From Clostridium saccharobutylicum DSM 13864 (GTDB lineage Bacteria > Bacillota > Clostridia > Clostridiales > Clostridiaceae): a DNA stretch of 64,000 bases. Both the position numbers and the translations under genes were made by a program. Below are positions 8,342 through 17,099 of the stretch, piece after piece. How positions within the stretch are numbered: position 1 is the first letter of the stretch; the number at the start of each line of letters is the position of its first letter. The stretch covers positions 3,317,416 through 3,381,415 of the forward strand of contig NC_022571.1 of the NCBI RefSeq assembly GCF_000473995.1, given 5' to 3'. The notes beneath the pieces were generated by a model. It was given only the letters and a program-made list of their open reading frames with translations, was not told where the DNA came from and did no database searches.

Positions 8342-9373
8342 TTAAGACAATGTTATAGTTCCTATACCTAGTTCTTCACCATGTGGTAAAGTAGGTAATG
8401 ATGTTGCAACTGCCTTAGTGAATTCACCTACTGGATCTATACTTGTATAAGTTCCAACAAAGATTTTATTATCTAACATTGAAGCTTCTTCCATTTTCCC
8501 ATCTCCGATAAGTTTAACTTCTTCAGCAGTTAAACCATAGATTGTTTCACCTAAAGTGTCATCTCCAAACATTGCGATTTTGTTTTCTGGGAAGTACCTA
8601 TTAGTTGTAAATCCTTTAGCTCCTTCCTTCTTATACTTACCTTCATAAACTACAAAGGCTGGTAATTCCAATTGTGCTAATAATTCATTTAATGCTGCTA
8701 AAGTTACAATCTTATCTGAATTGACTCCATATATAGCTTTTCTTACAGAATCACATGAACAAATAGTCTTTACAATTTTCCTTGAAGTTAGAGCTCTTGT
8801 TGGTCTGTATCCTGAAGTAGTTTCAACAGCATCAGCTAAAGTTGCTAAATCATCTAAAGGTGTATCTGTGGTTGGTGTCTTCCAAGTGAATGGCTTTTGA
8901 TTATCAGATGGAACTTTATAATCCATTGTTACCTTAATGTTATTTTCATTAATAGCAATTTTACCACTAGAAAGTAATTCCATTCTCATAGCTTCAACTC
9001 TAACTTTTACTGAGTCTGCCATTTTTTCAGCATCATTATAAATTTGAGATAAAACAAAAGCTAATTCAGCATCAGTTCTTGGGTTTTGAATTTTAATTAT
9101 TTCTTTTTCAGCGATCTTAATTTGTCTTTTAATAAGCGCTAAACTTGCAACCCCCTTCTCAATAGCTTCTCTAGATGCTAATTGAGTTTTAGTGTCATAA
9201 GCATGCACTTCTGCACTTACTGGAAGTCCTCCAGATCCTAAGATCATATCAAATTCAATATCTTGAATTTTTCTTTCTGGAAATAAACTTTCTCCAAGCA
9301 TTGGAGTAACTTGTCTTTCCTTAAAATAATTTATTAATTCCTCTGTATTAAAAACTTCTTCTATTCTTGGCAT
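8342..9373 (-). CDS. Major capsid protein (phage capsid E family)
   Basis: 343 aa. The N-terminal section holds ELINYFKERQVTPMLGESLFPERK, typical of the Phage_cap_E (lambda gpE-like) family, followed by a spine helix (QIKIAEKEIIKIQNPRTDAELAF) and the C-terminal DPVGEF-TKAVATSLPTLPHGEE region. It is paired with an upstream decoration gene and a DUF4355-type scaffold, as usual for this capsid family. An RBS GGAGGAATAAG precedes the ATG. Confidence 0.92.
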   Translation of the reverse strand: MPRIEEVFNTEELINYFKERQVTPMLGESLFPERKIQDIEFDMILGSGGLPVSAEVHAYDTKTQLASREAIEKGVASLALIKRQIKIAEKEIIKIQNPRTDAELAFVLSQIYNDAEKMADSVKVRVEAMRMELLSSGKIAINENNIKVTMDYKVPSDNQKPFTWKTPTTDTPLDDLATLADAVETTSGYRPTRALTSRKIVKTICSCDSVRKAIYGVNSDKIVTLAALNELLAQLELPAFVVYEGKYKKEGAKGFTTNRYFPENKIAMFGDDTLGETIYGLTAEEVKLIGDGKMEEASMLDNKIFVGTYTSIDPVGEFTKAVATSLPTLPHGEELGIGTITLS

Positions 9374-9389
9374 TACTTATTCCTCCTCA

Positions 9390-9764
9390 TTATATAAATT
9401 TAATATTTGGTAATGCAGTTTTAATTGCAGCTACTACTTTATCTGAAAAACCATCTAAAACTCTATCTGCTCTTAAATAACCTTCTACAATTAAAGAACA
9501 TGCTTCATCACCATTAGTGACATCTACTGTTTTATACAAAATACTTGCTGGTGTTGAAGATAATGTTTCTGATCCTGTTGCACCAGTTTGTTTTACAACA
9601 TTACCATCCTTATCAATTAAACTTCCTGATGCAACATATTTCTTTCCATGTTCATCAGCTTCAGTTACATTAGCTGCTAAAACAGTTCCACTAAAAGTAA
9701 CTAAATTTGCATTGCTATACAATATTTCCATATCATTGTCATAAGTTGTTCTTGTAAAATTCAT
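9390..9764 (-). CDS. Head decoration protein (gpD-like)
   Basis: 124 aa, beta-rich, with LSSTPASILYKTVDVTNGDE and a C-terminal helix (DKVVAAIKTALPNIKFI). The length and the position just before a capsid-E gene match trimeric decoration proteins that bolt the capsid surface. The sequence alone is weakly diagnostic. RBS AAGGAGGAATG upstream of the ATG. Confidence 0.72.
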   Translation of the reverse strand: MNFTRTTYDNDMEILYSNANLVTFSGTVLAANVTEADEHGKKYVASGSLIDKDGNVVKQTGATGSETLSSTPASILYKTVDVTNGDEACSLIVEGYLRADRVLDGFSDKVVAAIKTALPNIKFI

Positions 9765-9778
9765 TTATTCATTCCTCC

Positions 9779-10417
9779 TTATTTGCTTGCCCAAGGATCA
9801 CTTGCAGCAGTAGTTGATTTATTATTTTGTTGCGCTATTGAAGCACCAATTGATATTTTAGAACCATCTGGATTACTTCCTCCTGGAACATATGATTTTG
9901 CTTTCATTCTGTCATTTATCCCATCTTCTAACCCCTTTGACCATGCATCAGCAAATCCATCTAAATTAGTTTTAGTAGAATCTAAGTCATCACCTAAGAA
10001 TCTTTCCACAAATCCTGTAGGTATTTTCTTTTCAGATGCATACTTAACAGCTTCAGTTAATAAATCCTTTCTAGCATTTGCAGCTTTCTCAGTTTCTAAT
10101 TGCTTTTCTAATTCTAGTAACTTCTTTTGAGTTGGATCCGTAACTAAATCTGGATATTTTTCTTTTATAAATGGTTCAAGTTCCTTTTCTAGATTATTTT
10201 CTTTCCAAGTTTTAAGGGCCTTATTATGATACTTATCCTGCTCACTTTCGACATATGCTTTAAAATCCTTATCAGATTTAATCTTTTCCTTAAATGCATC
10301 CAAGGTTAACCCACTTGTTTTGAAAGTTTCTTCAATATCAGTTCCAGTAAGTAAAGAATTGATATCCTCATCATCTTTAGCAGCTTCAATTTTTTTTAAT
10401 AAATCTTTTTTTAACAT
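9779..10417 (-). CDS. Capsid scaffold protein (DUF4355-like)
   Basis: 212 aa, strongly charged and coiled: LKKDLLKKIEAAKDDEDINSL at the start, a long helix around residues 85-130 (PTQKKLLELEKQLETEKAA), and a C-terminal disordered tail rich in Ser/Asn. Such proteins guide capsid assembly and are then expelled. Position between MuF and decoration genes supports it. A Gly/Ser stretch near 172-180 (PGGSNPDGS) separates the helical core from the tail. Confidence 0.82.
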   Translation of the reverse strand: MLKKDLLKKIEAAKDDEDINSLLTGTDIEETFKTSGLTLDAFKEKIKSDKDFKAYVESEQDKYHNKALKTWKENNLEKELEPFIKEKYPDLVTDPTQKKLLELEKQLETEKAANARKDLLTEAVKYASEKKIPTGFVERFLGDDLDSTKTNLDGFADAWSKGLEDGINDRMKAKSYVPGGSNPDGSKISIGASIAQQNNKSTTAASDPWASK

Positions 10418-10572
10418 ATATTTCTCCTATCCCCTAGACTATATAAATTACCCTAGGACACAAATTTTAGTTTATTTAATATAATTACACTCCTTGTACA
10501 TGAAACACCCACAAGACGAGTTTAAACCTGTTTAATGCCTATTGCTTAAAGGCATAATAAAAAGCCTTATTT
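10418..10572 (-). terminator. Intergenic hairpins between MuF and scaffold genes
   Basis: The 155-base gap on the minus strand holds ATGCC...GGCAT (about 10533-10554) and a second AAGGC/GCCTT pairing with it as an alternative. No clear T-run follows, so this may be a processing or partial-termination site rather than a full terminator. It marks a break in the otherwise tight structural operon. Confidence 0.35.
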
Positions 10573-11466
10573 CTAAGACTCTTGATTATCTTTCCACTCA
10601 TTATAAGTAGTCCAATTTATATTCTGTTTATTTTGATTATCATATCTTTGCTTTGGGTTCCAATCTTTATTGGGTAAATTTACAAGACAACTTCTACAAT
10701 AAGGATGTAAAGGTGGAACTGGTTTACTTGAATCATCTATGTCGAATACTTGTCCATCATATCCTCTACACTTATCACTAGTTTTACTATCCAAAGTAGC
10801 CATAAATAACTGTTGATTGATATTATGTTCTTTTGCCCAATAATCATTACTTGCTGATTGAACCCTTGTAATTTCAGTTTTAACTAGCCTGTTTGTATTA
10901 GTAGCATTAGTATTATATTTAGTTTTTATAACCTTCTCAATATCATTAACATTAATATCACCTTGTAGAAATTTTTTGACTTGAACTTTTAAATTCTTAG
11001 CTATTTCATTCTTATTACTCCACAATCTATCAGACCACAAGTCACTATCAATTTTTCCGTTTATAATCTTATCTAAAACTTTATCTGGAACTTGAGTTAA
11101 TTTAAAATTAGTACCCAATGAATAGATATAATTATTAGTGCTATACTTTTCTAAACAAGTATCACTTAAAATATCCTTCATTATATTAGATTCATTTTTA
11201 AGTTCACTTTTAATAGCATCATCTATTATATTTCCCAACTTTAAATTTAAGATTTTTCTTTCTACTAAAGTTAAAGATAATAGAGAATCTACTATCTTAC
11301 AACTTAGTAATATTTTAGCTATTTCAGTTAAAATATCATCTCTATTCTTCTTTTGATTTTTATAAACTTCATTAATTTTATTATCATCTTCACTATATAA
11401 CTTTTCAGTAAATTCCAAAGTTTTATCAATAAATAATTGTTGATTCTTAGTAAGTTTCTTACTCAT
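10573..11466 (-). CDS. MuF-type minor head protein
   Basis: 297 aa. The C-terminal third contains the Mu gpF / SPP1 gp7 signature: VKTEITRVQSASNDYWA, then ATLDSKTSDKCRGYDGQVF and PPLHPYCRSCLVN, with conserved Cys/His that probably bind a metal. The N-terminal two thirds are helical. MuF proteins ride with the portal in the procapsid and some carry toxic C-terminal effectors; here nothing extends past the MuF domain except a short charged tail. It overlaps the small upstream ORF by 8 bases. Confidence 0.88.
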   Translation of the reverse strand: MSKKLTKNQQLFIDKTLEFTEKLYSEDDNKINEVYKNQKKNRDDILTEIAKILLSCKIVDSLLSLTLVERKILNLKLGNIIDDAIKSELKNESNIMKDILSDTCLEKYSTNNYIYSLGTNFKLTQVPDKVLDKIINGKIDSDLWSDRLWSNKNEIAKNLKVQVKKFLQGDINVNDIEKVIKTKYNTNATNTNRLVKTEITRVQSASNDYWAKEHNINQQLFMATLDSKTSDKCRGYDGQVFDIDDSSKPVPPLHPYCRSCLVNLPNKDWNPKQRYDNQNKQNINWTTYNEWKDNQES

Positions 11467-11590
11467 TATTTTTCACCACTATTGGTAACTCAGCTGCAAC
11501 ACATAGTCTTTTAAAAATGCATTCTTTTTCATCATTATCATAATAATAATCTTTACATATTTCATCACAATCACTATATTTATCACTCAT
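11459..11590 (-). CDS. Small Cys-containing protein between portal and MuF genes
   Basis: 43 aa, start ATG 11590-11588 with AAGGTGG eight or nine bases upstream inside the portal gene. It has four Cys (positions 8, 12, 24, 30) in an acidic, Tyr-rich context. The frame fits tightly: one base after the portal stop and an 8-base ATGAGTAA overlap with the MuF start, so it is almost certainly translated. Function unknown; a zinc-binding peptide is possible. Confidence 0.7.
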   Translation of the reverse strand: MSDKYSDCDEICKDYYYDNDEKECIFKRLCVAAELPIVVKNNE

Positions 11591-11591
11591 T

Positions 11592-12938
11592 TTAATCAGC
11601 CACCTTGTCTAAATTAGTTTCTGGTAATTCTTCTTGCTGTTCTTTCTTAACTTTTTCAGCTTCGGTTACTTTATTATTTATGAAACTGAATAAACCTCTA
11701 GCAGTGTCTTTTGAAATAACACCTTCGGGAATTTGTGCCAACATTTGAGCAGTAGATAAATCATCTATTGGAATATTAGGTGTATAAAGAGCTTTAATAT
11801 CTTTATAATCATAATTTTTATTTTTCTTTAAATCTAAATATTTGCATAAAAATTTCATCCTATTTTTAATTATATTTTTATGAGCTTTTTCTTCAAGTTC
11901 ACATTTATTTTCTAACGCAATTAATCTAGATCTTAAAGCAATACCACTTAGATTACTTACCATACCTTCATTGTGGTTAATATGGCAACTTATTTGATAC
12001 ATTGTATCTACATACCTATCTAAAGTATTTTGAATAAATGTATCATTGATATTTTTAATCAACCATTCAATTTTGCTTTTTTCACCATCTGCATTTAATA
12101 TGCCTAGTCTTTTCATATCTGGAATTTTTTCTTCATCAACTTGACATCCCATAAATACTAAATAAGCATTTCTAAAATCACTTATTTCATTGCCTATATC
12201 AGACAAATTTGTTTCAAAAGCATCTTGCAATCCCTTAATATCTTTATATAAGCTATCATGGTATTCCTCTAATGTTAATTTACCAACACTTATTGGAACT
12301 TCTCCAAATATATTTTCAGTTGGATTCGCTATTTCCTTAAAATGTCCATCATAATGATAAATAAATTCATCTGTATAAATATCAACATAAGTGTTTATAG
12401 TATCAAAATCATTTTTAAATGCATGAATAAAAAATAAAACCTTACCTGAAGCATTATCAACATATGCATATCCTTCAGTGGGTTTTATAATTTTGCTGCA
12501 AAAATCAGCATTACTATCTAAATAATATATTTCATAGACTTTAGTAAAAATTAAAAGATATTTCATTAAATCTGTATCATGCAATTCATCCCAATGTGCT
12601 GTATAATACTCAATATCATTTATTATATTAGCATCATCATTTCTAGATTCATATGTTATTGAATTACCAACCGTATATGAAACTTCTTCTTTAATAAACT
12701 TCTTAATATAATTTGTATTTATCTTAAGATTAGATCTTTCAGTAACGAATTTATATTTTTTCATAGCATCAGTGTCACCTTTATAGTAACTGTACATTTT
12801 ATTGTAAATATGCTTATAAGCATAATATGTACCATAAATTTTTTTAACTAATGTTAAGTGATCCGGAATATTTAAGTCTAATAATACCTGTTTCGTAACC
12901 AATTTTCTTATCAAATCACTAAAATTCAATCTACTCAC
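11592..12938 (-). CDS. Portal protein (SPP1 gp6 family)
   Basis: 448 aa. Motifs typical of the family include YYKGDTDAMKKYKF, LKINTNYIKKFIKEEVSYTVGN near residues 70-95 and the C-terminal helix with LRSRLIALENKCELEEKAHK. The C-terminal tail is acidic and Glu-rich. It forms the dodecameric DNA gate and terminase docking point. It ends three bases before... the small Cys ORF and begins three bases after the terminase stop, a compact packaging operon. Confidence 0.92.
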   Translation of the reverse strand: MSRLNFSDLIRKLVTKQVLLDLNIPDHLTLVKKIYGTYYAYKHIYNKMYSYYKGDTDAMKKYKFVTERSNLKINTNYIKKFIKEEVSYTVGNSITYESRNDDANIINDIEYYTAHWDELHDTDLMKYLLIFTKVYEIYYLDSNADFCSKIIKPTEGYAYVDNASGKVLFFIHAFKNDFDTINTYVDIYTDEFIYHYDGHFKEIANPTENIFGEVPISVGKLTLEEYHDSLYKDIKGLQDAFETNLSDIGNEISDFRNAYLVFMGCQVDEEKIPDMKRLGILNADGEKSKIEWLIKNINDTFIQNTLDRYVDTMYQISCHINHNEGMVSNLSGIALRSRLIALENKCELEEKAHKNIIKNRMKFLCKYLDLKKNKNYDYKDIKALYTPNIPIDDLSTAQMLAQIPEGVISKDTARGLFSFINNKVTEAEKVKKEQQEELPETNLDKVAD

Positions 12939-12941
12939 CTC

Positions 12942-14768
12942 CTATAATCCAAAGTTTTTTCTATCCAGTATTTTAACTGTAGTTGTAACTTTTATAGTTT
13001 TTATTTTATTCTCTAATTCTGAAATACAGTCAATCATATCATCATGAGGTGTATACAATTGACCTTGGAATTCTAATATTTGTTTAACTGCTTCTTTGCT
13101 ATCTTCACAATCAGAGCAAATTATTATTTGGCCATTATTCATAGGATCTACAACAGTACTTATCTTTTCATCCTTATTTTTTTTCTGCATTTCATTAATC
13201 CACTCATACTTTTTACCTTTTAAAATAGGGCTTTCAGTTATTAGTTCCTTAATTCTAACAACATCAGCCCCCTGAAAAGTATTTCGTTCAATGTTTATAT
13301 GGGTAACATCTAAATTTCTTTCAAGTATTTCAACAGCCTTTTTACAATATTGCTCATACCCCAGCTTTTTCATAAGTAAATCCCTTATATATGTAAAATC
13401 ATTTGTTGCTTTTGAACCAACTGCCATTGCTGTAAAGTCAGATTTTTTATTAGTTGTACTGGCAGGATCTATGCTTAGCATTGTTTTAGTGAATGTATGG
13501 TTTTCAATTTCTTCTTTGGCTCTAGTGGCAACAGATTTAAACCACTTTTCACCTATAGAACTTGCATCATTCATCAACTCACTCATGAAAGCAGCTCTAT
13601 TCTCCCAATATTTTATCGCTAAATCATTAAAGCAATCCCATTTTTCGGGCCACCAGGTTTCAAATTGCATTTCTTCCTTATGGTCCTCATAGAATTGCCT
13701 TGCTTTTTCTTTTCGCTCATCTTCATTTAGCTTTTCATCAAAATAAATATCATGGCATTGTAGCCATAAACCAGGTTTATATTCGCCTTCAATTGTTTCT
13801 CCATATTCAAAAATATCTTCAACAGTTTGTCCTGGTTCAAGTATAATTGCACGCCTTAAAACTGTATAATAATCATTATTTCTAGCTAGTTTACTCATAA
13901 GACAATCAATATGCAATACTGTACCTATAGCAATAATCTTAGTGGCTGCTTTTATCTTCTTACCATTTCTATATACAGCTTTATCTCCAACTTCTTCAAC
14001 TTCTTTAGTCCATTTAGAGTACTGCTTTTCTCTTGCTGCATCTGTTAAAATGTTCTTTTCATCTTGGAAGTCATCACCAATAAATACAGTTGGTCTAATT
14101 CCTCCCCAGTTAGCACCTCTGACAGATGTTCCACTACCAACGGTTCTAATATAGGTTCCATTAGTGAACTCAACCTCATTAGCGTTAACTGTGTACCTTT
14201 CACCATTAACTTTAGTTGCCTTAATATCAATAAGCTTGCCGAAGTTTTTAATTATTTTCTTATTTTCATTGAATACTTTCTTAATAGAATCCAAGAACTG
14301 AGTTGCATCTGTATCAGTTTTAGCACCCAATAGAGTGAACAAAGACTTTTTATAACAATGCAGATATACGCTAACAGCCATATCAAAAATAGTTGTTTTT
14401 GCATACCCTCTAGGCTCAATAATTGCTGCTTTATCTCTTTTATCTTCTATAAATATTTCATTTGCAATATCCCACAATTCATAGTGACCTCTGGATAATG
14501 TTCTAGCAACATTAGGTGTATGGTCTTCTGGATAACTTCCATCATCATTAACTCCTTTGGGAACAAATGTATCACTCATAAAATATAAACAAAAGAATTC
14601 TACATCAATTTCACCTAAAGCTTCAGCTAATTTATCAATATCGGAACTATTATTTTTAAGTAGAGCTATAGCCGTATCTTCATCATAATGTTCAGTTAAA
14701 TATTTTTTTAATAAATACACATCATATTTAATTTCAGTATCAAATTGCTTATTATCAAAATATATCAC
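12942..14768 (-). CDS. Terminase large subunit
   Basis: 608 aa. ATPase: a Walker A-like EPRGYAKTT near residue 123 and a Walker B PTVFIGDD near 220. Nuclease: SIDPASTTNKKSDFTA near 425-440 (first acidic Asp), INIERNTFQGADVV near 490 and the final acidic HDDMIDCISELENK near 575-590. It cuts and pumps DNA into the prohead. Ribosome binding site AGGTGG precedes the start. It is separated from the small subunit gene by a serine recombinase unit, which is not the usual arrangement. Confidence 0.93.
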   Translation of the reverse strand: MIYFDNKQFDTEIKYDVYLLKKYLTEHYDEDTAIALLKNNSSDIDKLAEALGEIDVEFFCLYFMSDTFVPKGVNDDGSYPEDHTPNVARTLSRGHYELWDIANEIFIEDKRDKAAIIEPRGYAKTTIFDMAVSVYLHCYKKSLFTLLGAKTDTDATQFLDSIKKVFNENKKIIKNFGKLIDIKATKVNGERYTVNANEVEFTNGTYIRTVGSGTSVRGANWGGIRPTVFIGDDFQDEKNILTDAAREKQYSKWTKEVEEVGDKAVYRNGKKIKAATKIIAIGTVLHIDCLMSKLARNNDYYTVLRRAIILEPGQTVEDIFEYGETIEGEYKPGLWLQCHDIYFDEKLNEDERKEKARQFYEDHKEEMQFETWWPEKWDCFNDLAIKYWENRAAFMSELMNDASSIGEKWFKSVATRAKEEIENHTFTKTMLSIDPASTTNKKSDFTAMAVGSKATNDFTYIRDLLMKKLGYEQYCKKAVEILERNLDVTHINIERNTFQGADVVRIKELITESPILKGKKYEWINEMQKKNKDEKISTVVDPMNNGQIIICSDCEDSKEAVKQILEFQGQLYTPHDDMIDCISELENKIKTIKVTTTVKILDRKNFGL

Positions 14769-14811
14769 AGTGCTATAGCACCACCTTTCTTTATATGAAT
14801 TTAAAATTTAG

Positions 14812-14847
14812 GCATAAAAAAAAGCACCTAGATTTCGCCAAATGCTT
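14812..14847 (-). terminator. Rho-independent terminator after the serine recombinase
   Basis: On the minus strand AAGCA...TGCTT (with wobble pairs extending the stem) is followed by eight T residues. It would stop recombinase transcripts before the large terminase gene, marking the recombinase as its own unit. Confidence 0.75.
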
Positions 14848-14856
14848 AATTTTATA

Positions 14857-15456
14857 TTATTTGTTTTCTTCATACTCTGAAACTCTTCTGTAAAATGTAT
14901 TTCTTTTAAGTCCAGTAATCTCCATAGCTTTTACAGCAGTTATCTCTCCGGCTTTCCATTTATCATATGCATCTTTAAAAGTATCATCGACCTCAATTTT
15001 CTTACGGCCTTTATATGCACCTTTTTCTTTTGCTATTGCAATACCTTCAGCTTGACGTTGCTTAATATTAACTCTTTCCTGTTCTGCCATAGTTGCTAGA
15101 ACCTCAATAAGTAAATTATTAATCATATCCATTAACCATTCTTGGCCTTCTGGAATATCCATCATAGTAGTGGGAATATCTAAAACTTTTACTCTGACAC
15201 CTTCATTTTTGTAGTATTCAAGTTCTTCTTTTACCTGGCTCTTATTTCTTCCAAGTCTATCTAAAGACTTGACATATATAATATCGCCCTTTTGAGCAAC
15301 TTTTCTCATTAACTGATATTGAGGTCTATCAAAATCTTTTCCACTTAACTTATCCTGGAATATAAATCTATCTTCTACAAACTTCTTAAGTTCAACTAAT
15401 TGTCTATCTAAATTTTGATCCTTTGTACTAACTCTTGAATAACCATATATTCTCAT
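14857..15456 (-). CDS. Serine recombinase (resolvase/invertase family)
   Basis: 199 aa. The catalytic domain shows YSRVSTKDQNLDRQ (Ser7 region nucleophile), LDRLGRNK and EFLA-type EVLATMAEQER before a C-terminal helix-turn-helix (TAVKAMEITGLKRNTFYRRV). Size is that of small resolvases and DNA invertases, not of large integrases. It has its own promoter (15578-15606) and terminator and lies between the two terminase genes, so it looks like an added unit. It could invert a tail-fibre segment (outside the window), resolve multimers, or simply be a passenger. Confidence 0.88.
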   Translation of the reverse strand: MRIYGYSRVSTKDQNLDRQLVELKKFVEDRFIFQDKLSGKDFDRPQYQLMRKVAQKGDIIYVKSLDRLGRNKSQVKEELEYYKNEGVRVKVLDIPTTMMDIPEGQEWLMDMINNLLIEVLATMAEQERVNIKQRQAEGIAIAKEKGAYKGRKKIEVDDTFKDAYDKWKAGEITAVKAMEITGLKRNTFYRRVSEYEENK

Positions 15457-15577
15457 AAGAACACTTCCTTCTAAAAAATACTAGAAAATTTTATGGAGTC
15501 CGTCGCCAGTCGAAAAGGCTTTTCAGAATTAGAAGGTACCCCCTCTTTCTAGACTCTCAATCATCTTCTATACTCTT

Positions 15578-15606
15578 ATTATATGCAAGTGTTTCAATGA
15601 AGTCAA
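15578..15606 (-). promoter_or_regulatory. Promoter of the serine recombinase
   Basis: TTGACT (15606-15601), 17 bases, TATAAT (15583-15578) on the minus strand: a near-consensus sigma-A promoter. The spacer contains CATTGAAACA, part of the nearby TTTCAATAG repeats. Confidence 0.8.
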
Positions 15607-15712
15607 TGTTTATTTTGAAATATTTCAAAATTGTTTTTAACACTCTATTGAAATATAATTACTTATTATTTAATTGTTTCACTGTAGTATACTCTATTGA
15701 AACAATGATTTG
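15607..15712. repeat. TTTCAATAGAGT repeats upstream of the recombinase
   Basis: Read on the minus strand, TTTCAATAGAGT occurs twice (about 15646-15657 and 15688-15700), with a TTGAAATATTTCAA palindrome (about 15616-15629). The motifs lie within 100 bases of the recombinase promoter and beside the small terminase stop. They may be operator or recombination sites; which one cannot be decided here. Confidence 0.5.
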
Positions 15713-15715
15713 ATA

Positions 15716-16162
15716 CTACTTAACTTTATCCTTAGGCAATGCAATAACATTATCTTCTTTGATCTCATTAAGCATATCTTCAATATTAACATTAGTATTC
15801 TTGCCAGTAGAGTCTGTATTGAATTGCTCTATCTTAGTTGTTGTATTACCTAAGACTCTATCAACTAGATATTGGTTAGCTTTTAAGCGTGTCTCTTCTT
15901 TTACTGTAGAGTCATTAGCTATATTAAGTATATTGTCTATTGCTATACCTAATTTACGTTTAAGAAGGGTTTGTGCTTCATCTATTAACCCATTTTCAAA
16001 ATCATGTGAGCGTTTGTTAAGCTCAGCCTTGAATTCTTTATTTTGATTCTTCCATCTACTTACTGTTTCTCTACGACAACCTATATCTTTTGCAATCTCT
16101 TGATCTGTCTTTGTTCCAATGCATAATTGATCTATACATTCTCTTTGTTGTTCTGTCAGCAT
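15716..16162 (-). CDS. Terminase small subunit (phBC6A51-type HTH)
   Basis: 148 aa from the ATG at 16162 (a TTG at 16171 is possible; AAGGAGGTG lies just upstream). N-terminal helix-turn-helix: QQRECIDQLCIGTKTDQEIAKDIGCRRETVSRWK. The rest is helical with an acidic, disordered C-terminus. It binds the packaging site and recruits the large subunit. Usually adjacent to the large subunit gene; here about 950 bases and one other gene separate them. Confidence 0.82.
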   Translation of the reverse strand: MLTEQQRECIDQLCIGTKTDQEIAKDIGCRRETVSRWKNQNKEFKAELNKRSHDFENGLIDEAQTLLKRKLGIAIDNILNIANDSTVKEETRLKANQYLVDRVLGNTTTKIEQFNTDSTGKNTNVNIEDMLNEIKEDNVIALPKDKVK

Positions 16163-16171
16163 AATGCTCAA

Positions 16172-16478
16172 ACACCTCCTTAATTATGATTATCACATTG
16201 TCACATATGTTTATATTAAATGTAACACTTATTATGAATTTCTACCTATCTATTAAATTCACAGACAAGCTTTATATGTTTATTCGATAACTTCTTCATT
16301 TAAAAATAAAACCTTTGTATAAGCTAATTAAGTGCATTAAAATAGACACCTACTATTTAATTAAGTAAGTGCCCTTTTGTTTTATTTCTATGATACTATT
16401 ATATAACCTTAAAACCATTGAAAATAGTAATGTTATGATAATAATGTAATAATAAAAATATAATAAAGTAATAATAAA
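16172..16478 (-). other. Gap with a probable terminator between regulator and terminase genes
   Basis: About 300 bases without a gene. On the minus strand GGCACTTA (16373-16366) pairs with TAGGTGTC (16352-16345) and is followed by TATTTTAATG, a weak terminator. It separates the early/middle region from the packaging genes; the late promoter controlled by the adjacent ArpU/RinA-like regulator probably lies between here and the small terminase gene (inference). The rest is AT-rich with no other clear structure. Confidence 0.5.
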
Positions 16479-16922
16479 TTATAATATATATGTAGATATT
16501 TTCTCTATTACTTTACGTCTAACCTTAATACAATTATCTACTGATTGATTAAGATCTTGTGCGATACTCGTCCAACTTCTTGTTGGTTTACTAAAATATC
16601 TTAACTCAACAAGTTTTCTTTCATCATCTTCTAATAGATCTAATGTAGTATTTATTAATTCTTTTTCAATGGTCCTATTTTCTTTATCCTTTTTAAGCTG
16701 CTCTATCTTATCCTTAATATGTTCATCACGTTTAATAACTTCATTTTCTACACTTGAATTAAATGCATTAGTTGGACTACTCTTCTCTTCATAACTTATA
16801 GCTTTGACTGATACATCATTTAGTAGCTGCTTAATCTTTATATCTGCTAATTGATTTAATTTATCTATATCTTTATAACTGTATAAGTGATATTCTGTTT
16901 TCTTAAAATTATTTTTTTCCAT
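16479..16922 (-). CDS. Late-gene regulator, sigma-like (ArpU/RinA type)
   Basis: 147 aa. The C-terminal 50 residues read LLEDDERKLVELRYF then SWTSIAQDLNQSVDNCIKVRRKVIEKI, the region-4-like helix-turn-helix seen in ArpU, RinA and DUF1492 phage regulators. These proteins activate the late packaging and structural operon that follows, and the gene sits exactly before the small terminase. The N-terminal half is charged and helical. Confidence 0.75.
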   Translation of the reverse strand: MEKNNFKKTEYHLYSYKDIDKLNQLADIKIKQLLNDVSVKAISYEEKSSPTNAFNSSVENEVIKRDEHIKDKIEQLKKDKENRTIEKELINTTLDLLEDDERKLVELRYFSKPTRSWTSIAQDLNQSVDNCIKVRRKVIEKISTYIL

Positions 16923-17082
16923 TTCTTTTATCCTCCATCTTTTGGATTTCAGCTTTTAATTGTTTCTTTTCATCATATAATGGTTTTAAATTAATAGCAC
17001 ATTTACATTTAAATGCTTTTTTAATCTGTTTATCTATTTCTTTAAGTCTATCTTTTTTGACTTCTAACATATCAATTTTAAT
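16909..17082 (-). CDS. Small charged coiled-coil protein
   Basis: A frame of 45-58 residues ending DKRNGKK. The core LEVKKDRLKEIDKQIKKAFKCKCAINLKPLYDEKKQLKAEIQKME is a probable coiled coil with a CKC pair. GAGGTG (17094-17089) is six bases before ATT at 17082, while the first ATG is at 17070; ATG may be the true start. It overlaps the sigma-like regulator gene by 14 bases, so it is probably co-translated. Function unknown. Confidence 0.55.
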   Translation of the reverse strand: MKIDMLEVKKDRLKEIDKQIKKAFKCKCAINLKPLYDEKKQLKAEIQKMEDKRNGKK

Positions 17083-17099
17083 GTTAATCACCTCATTTT

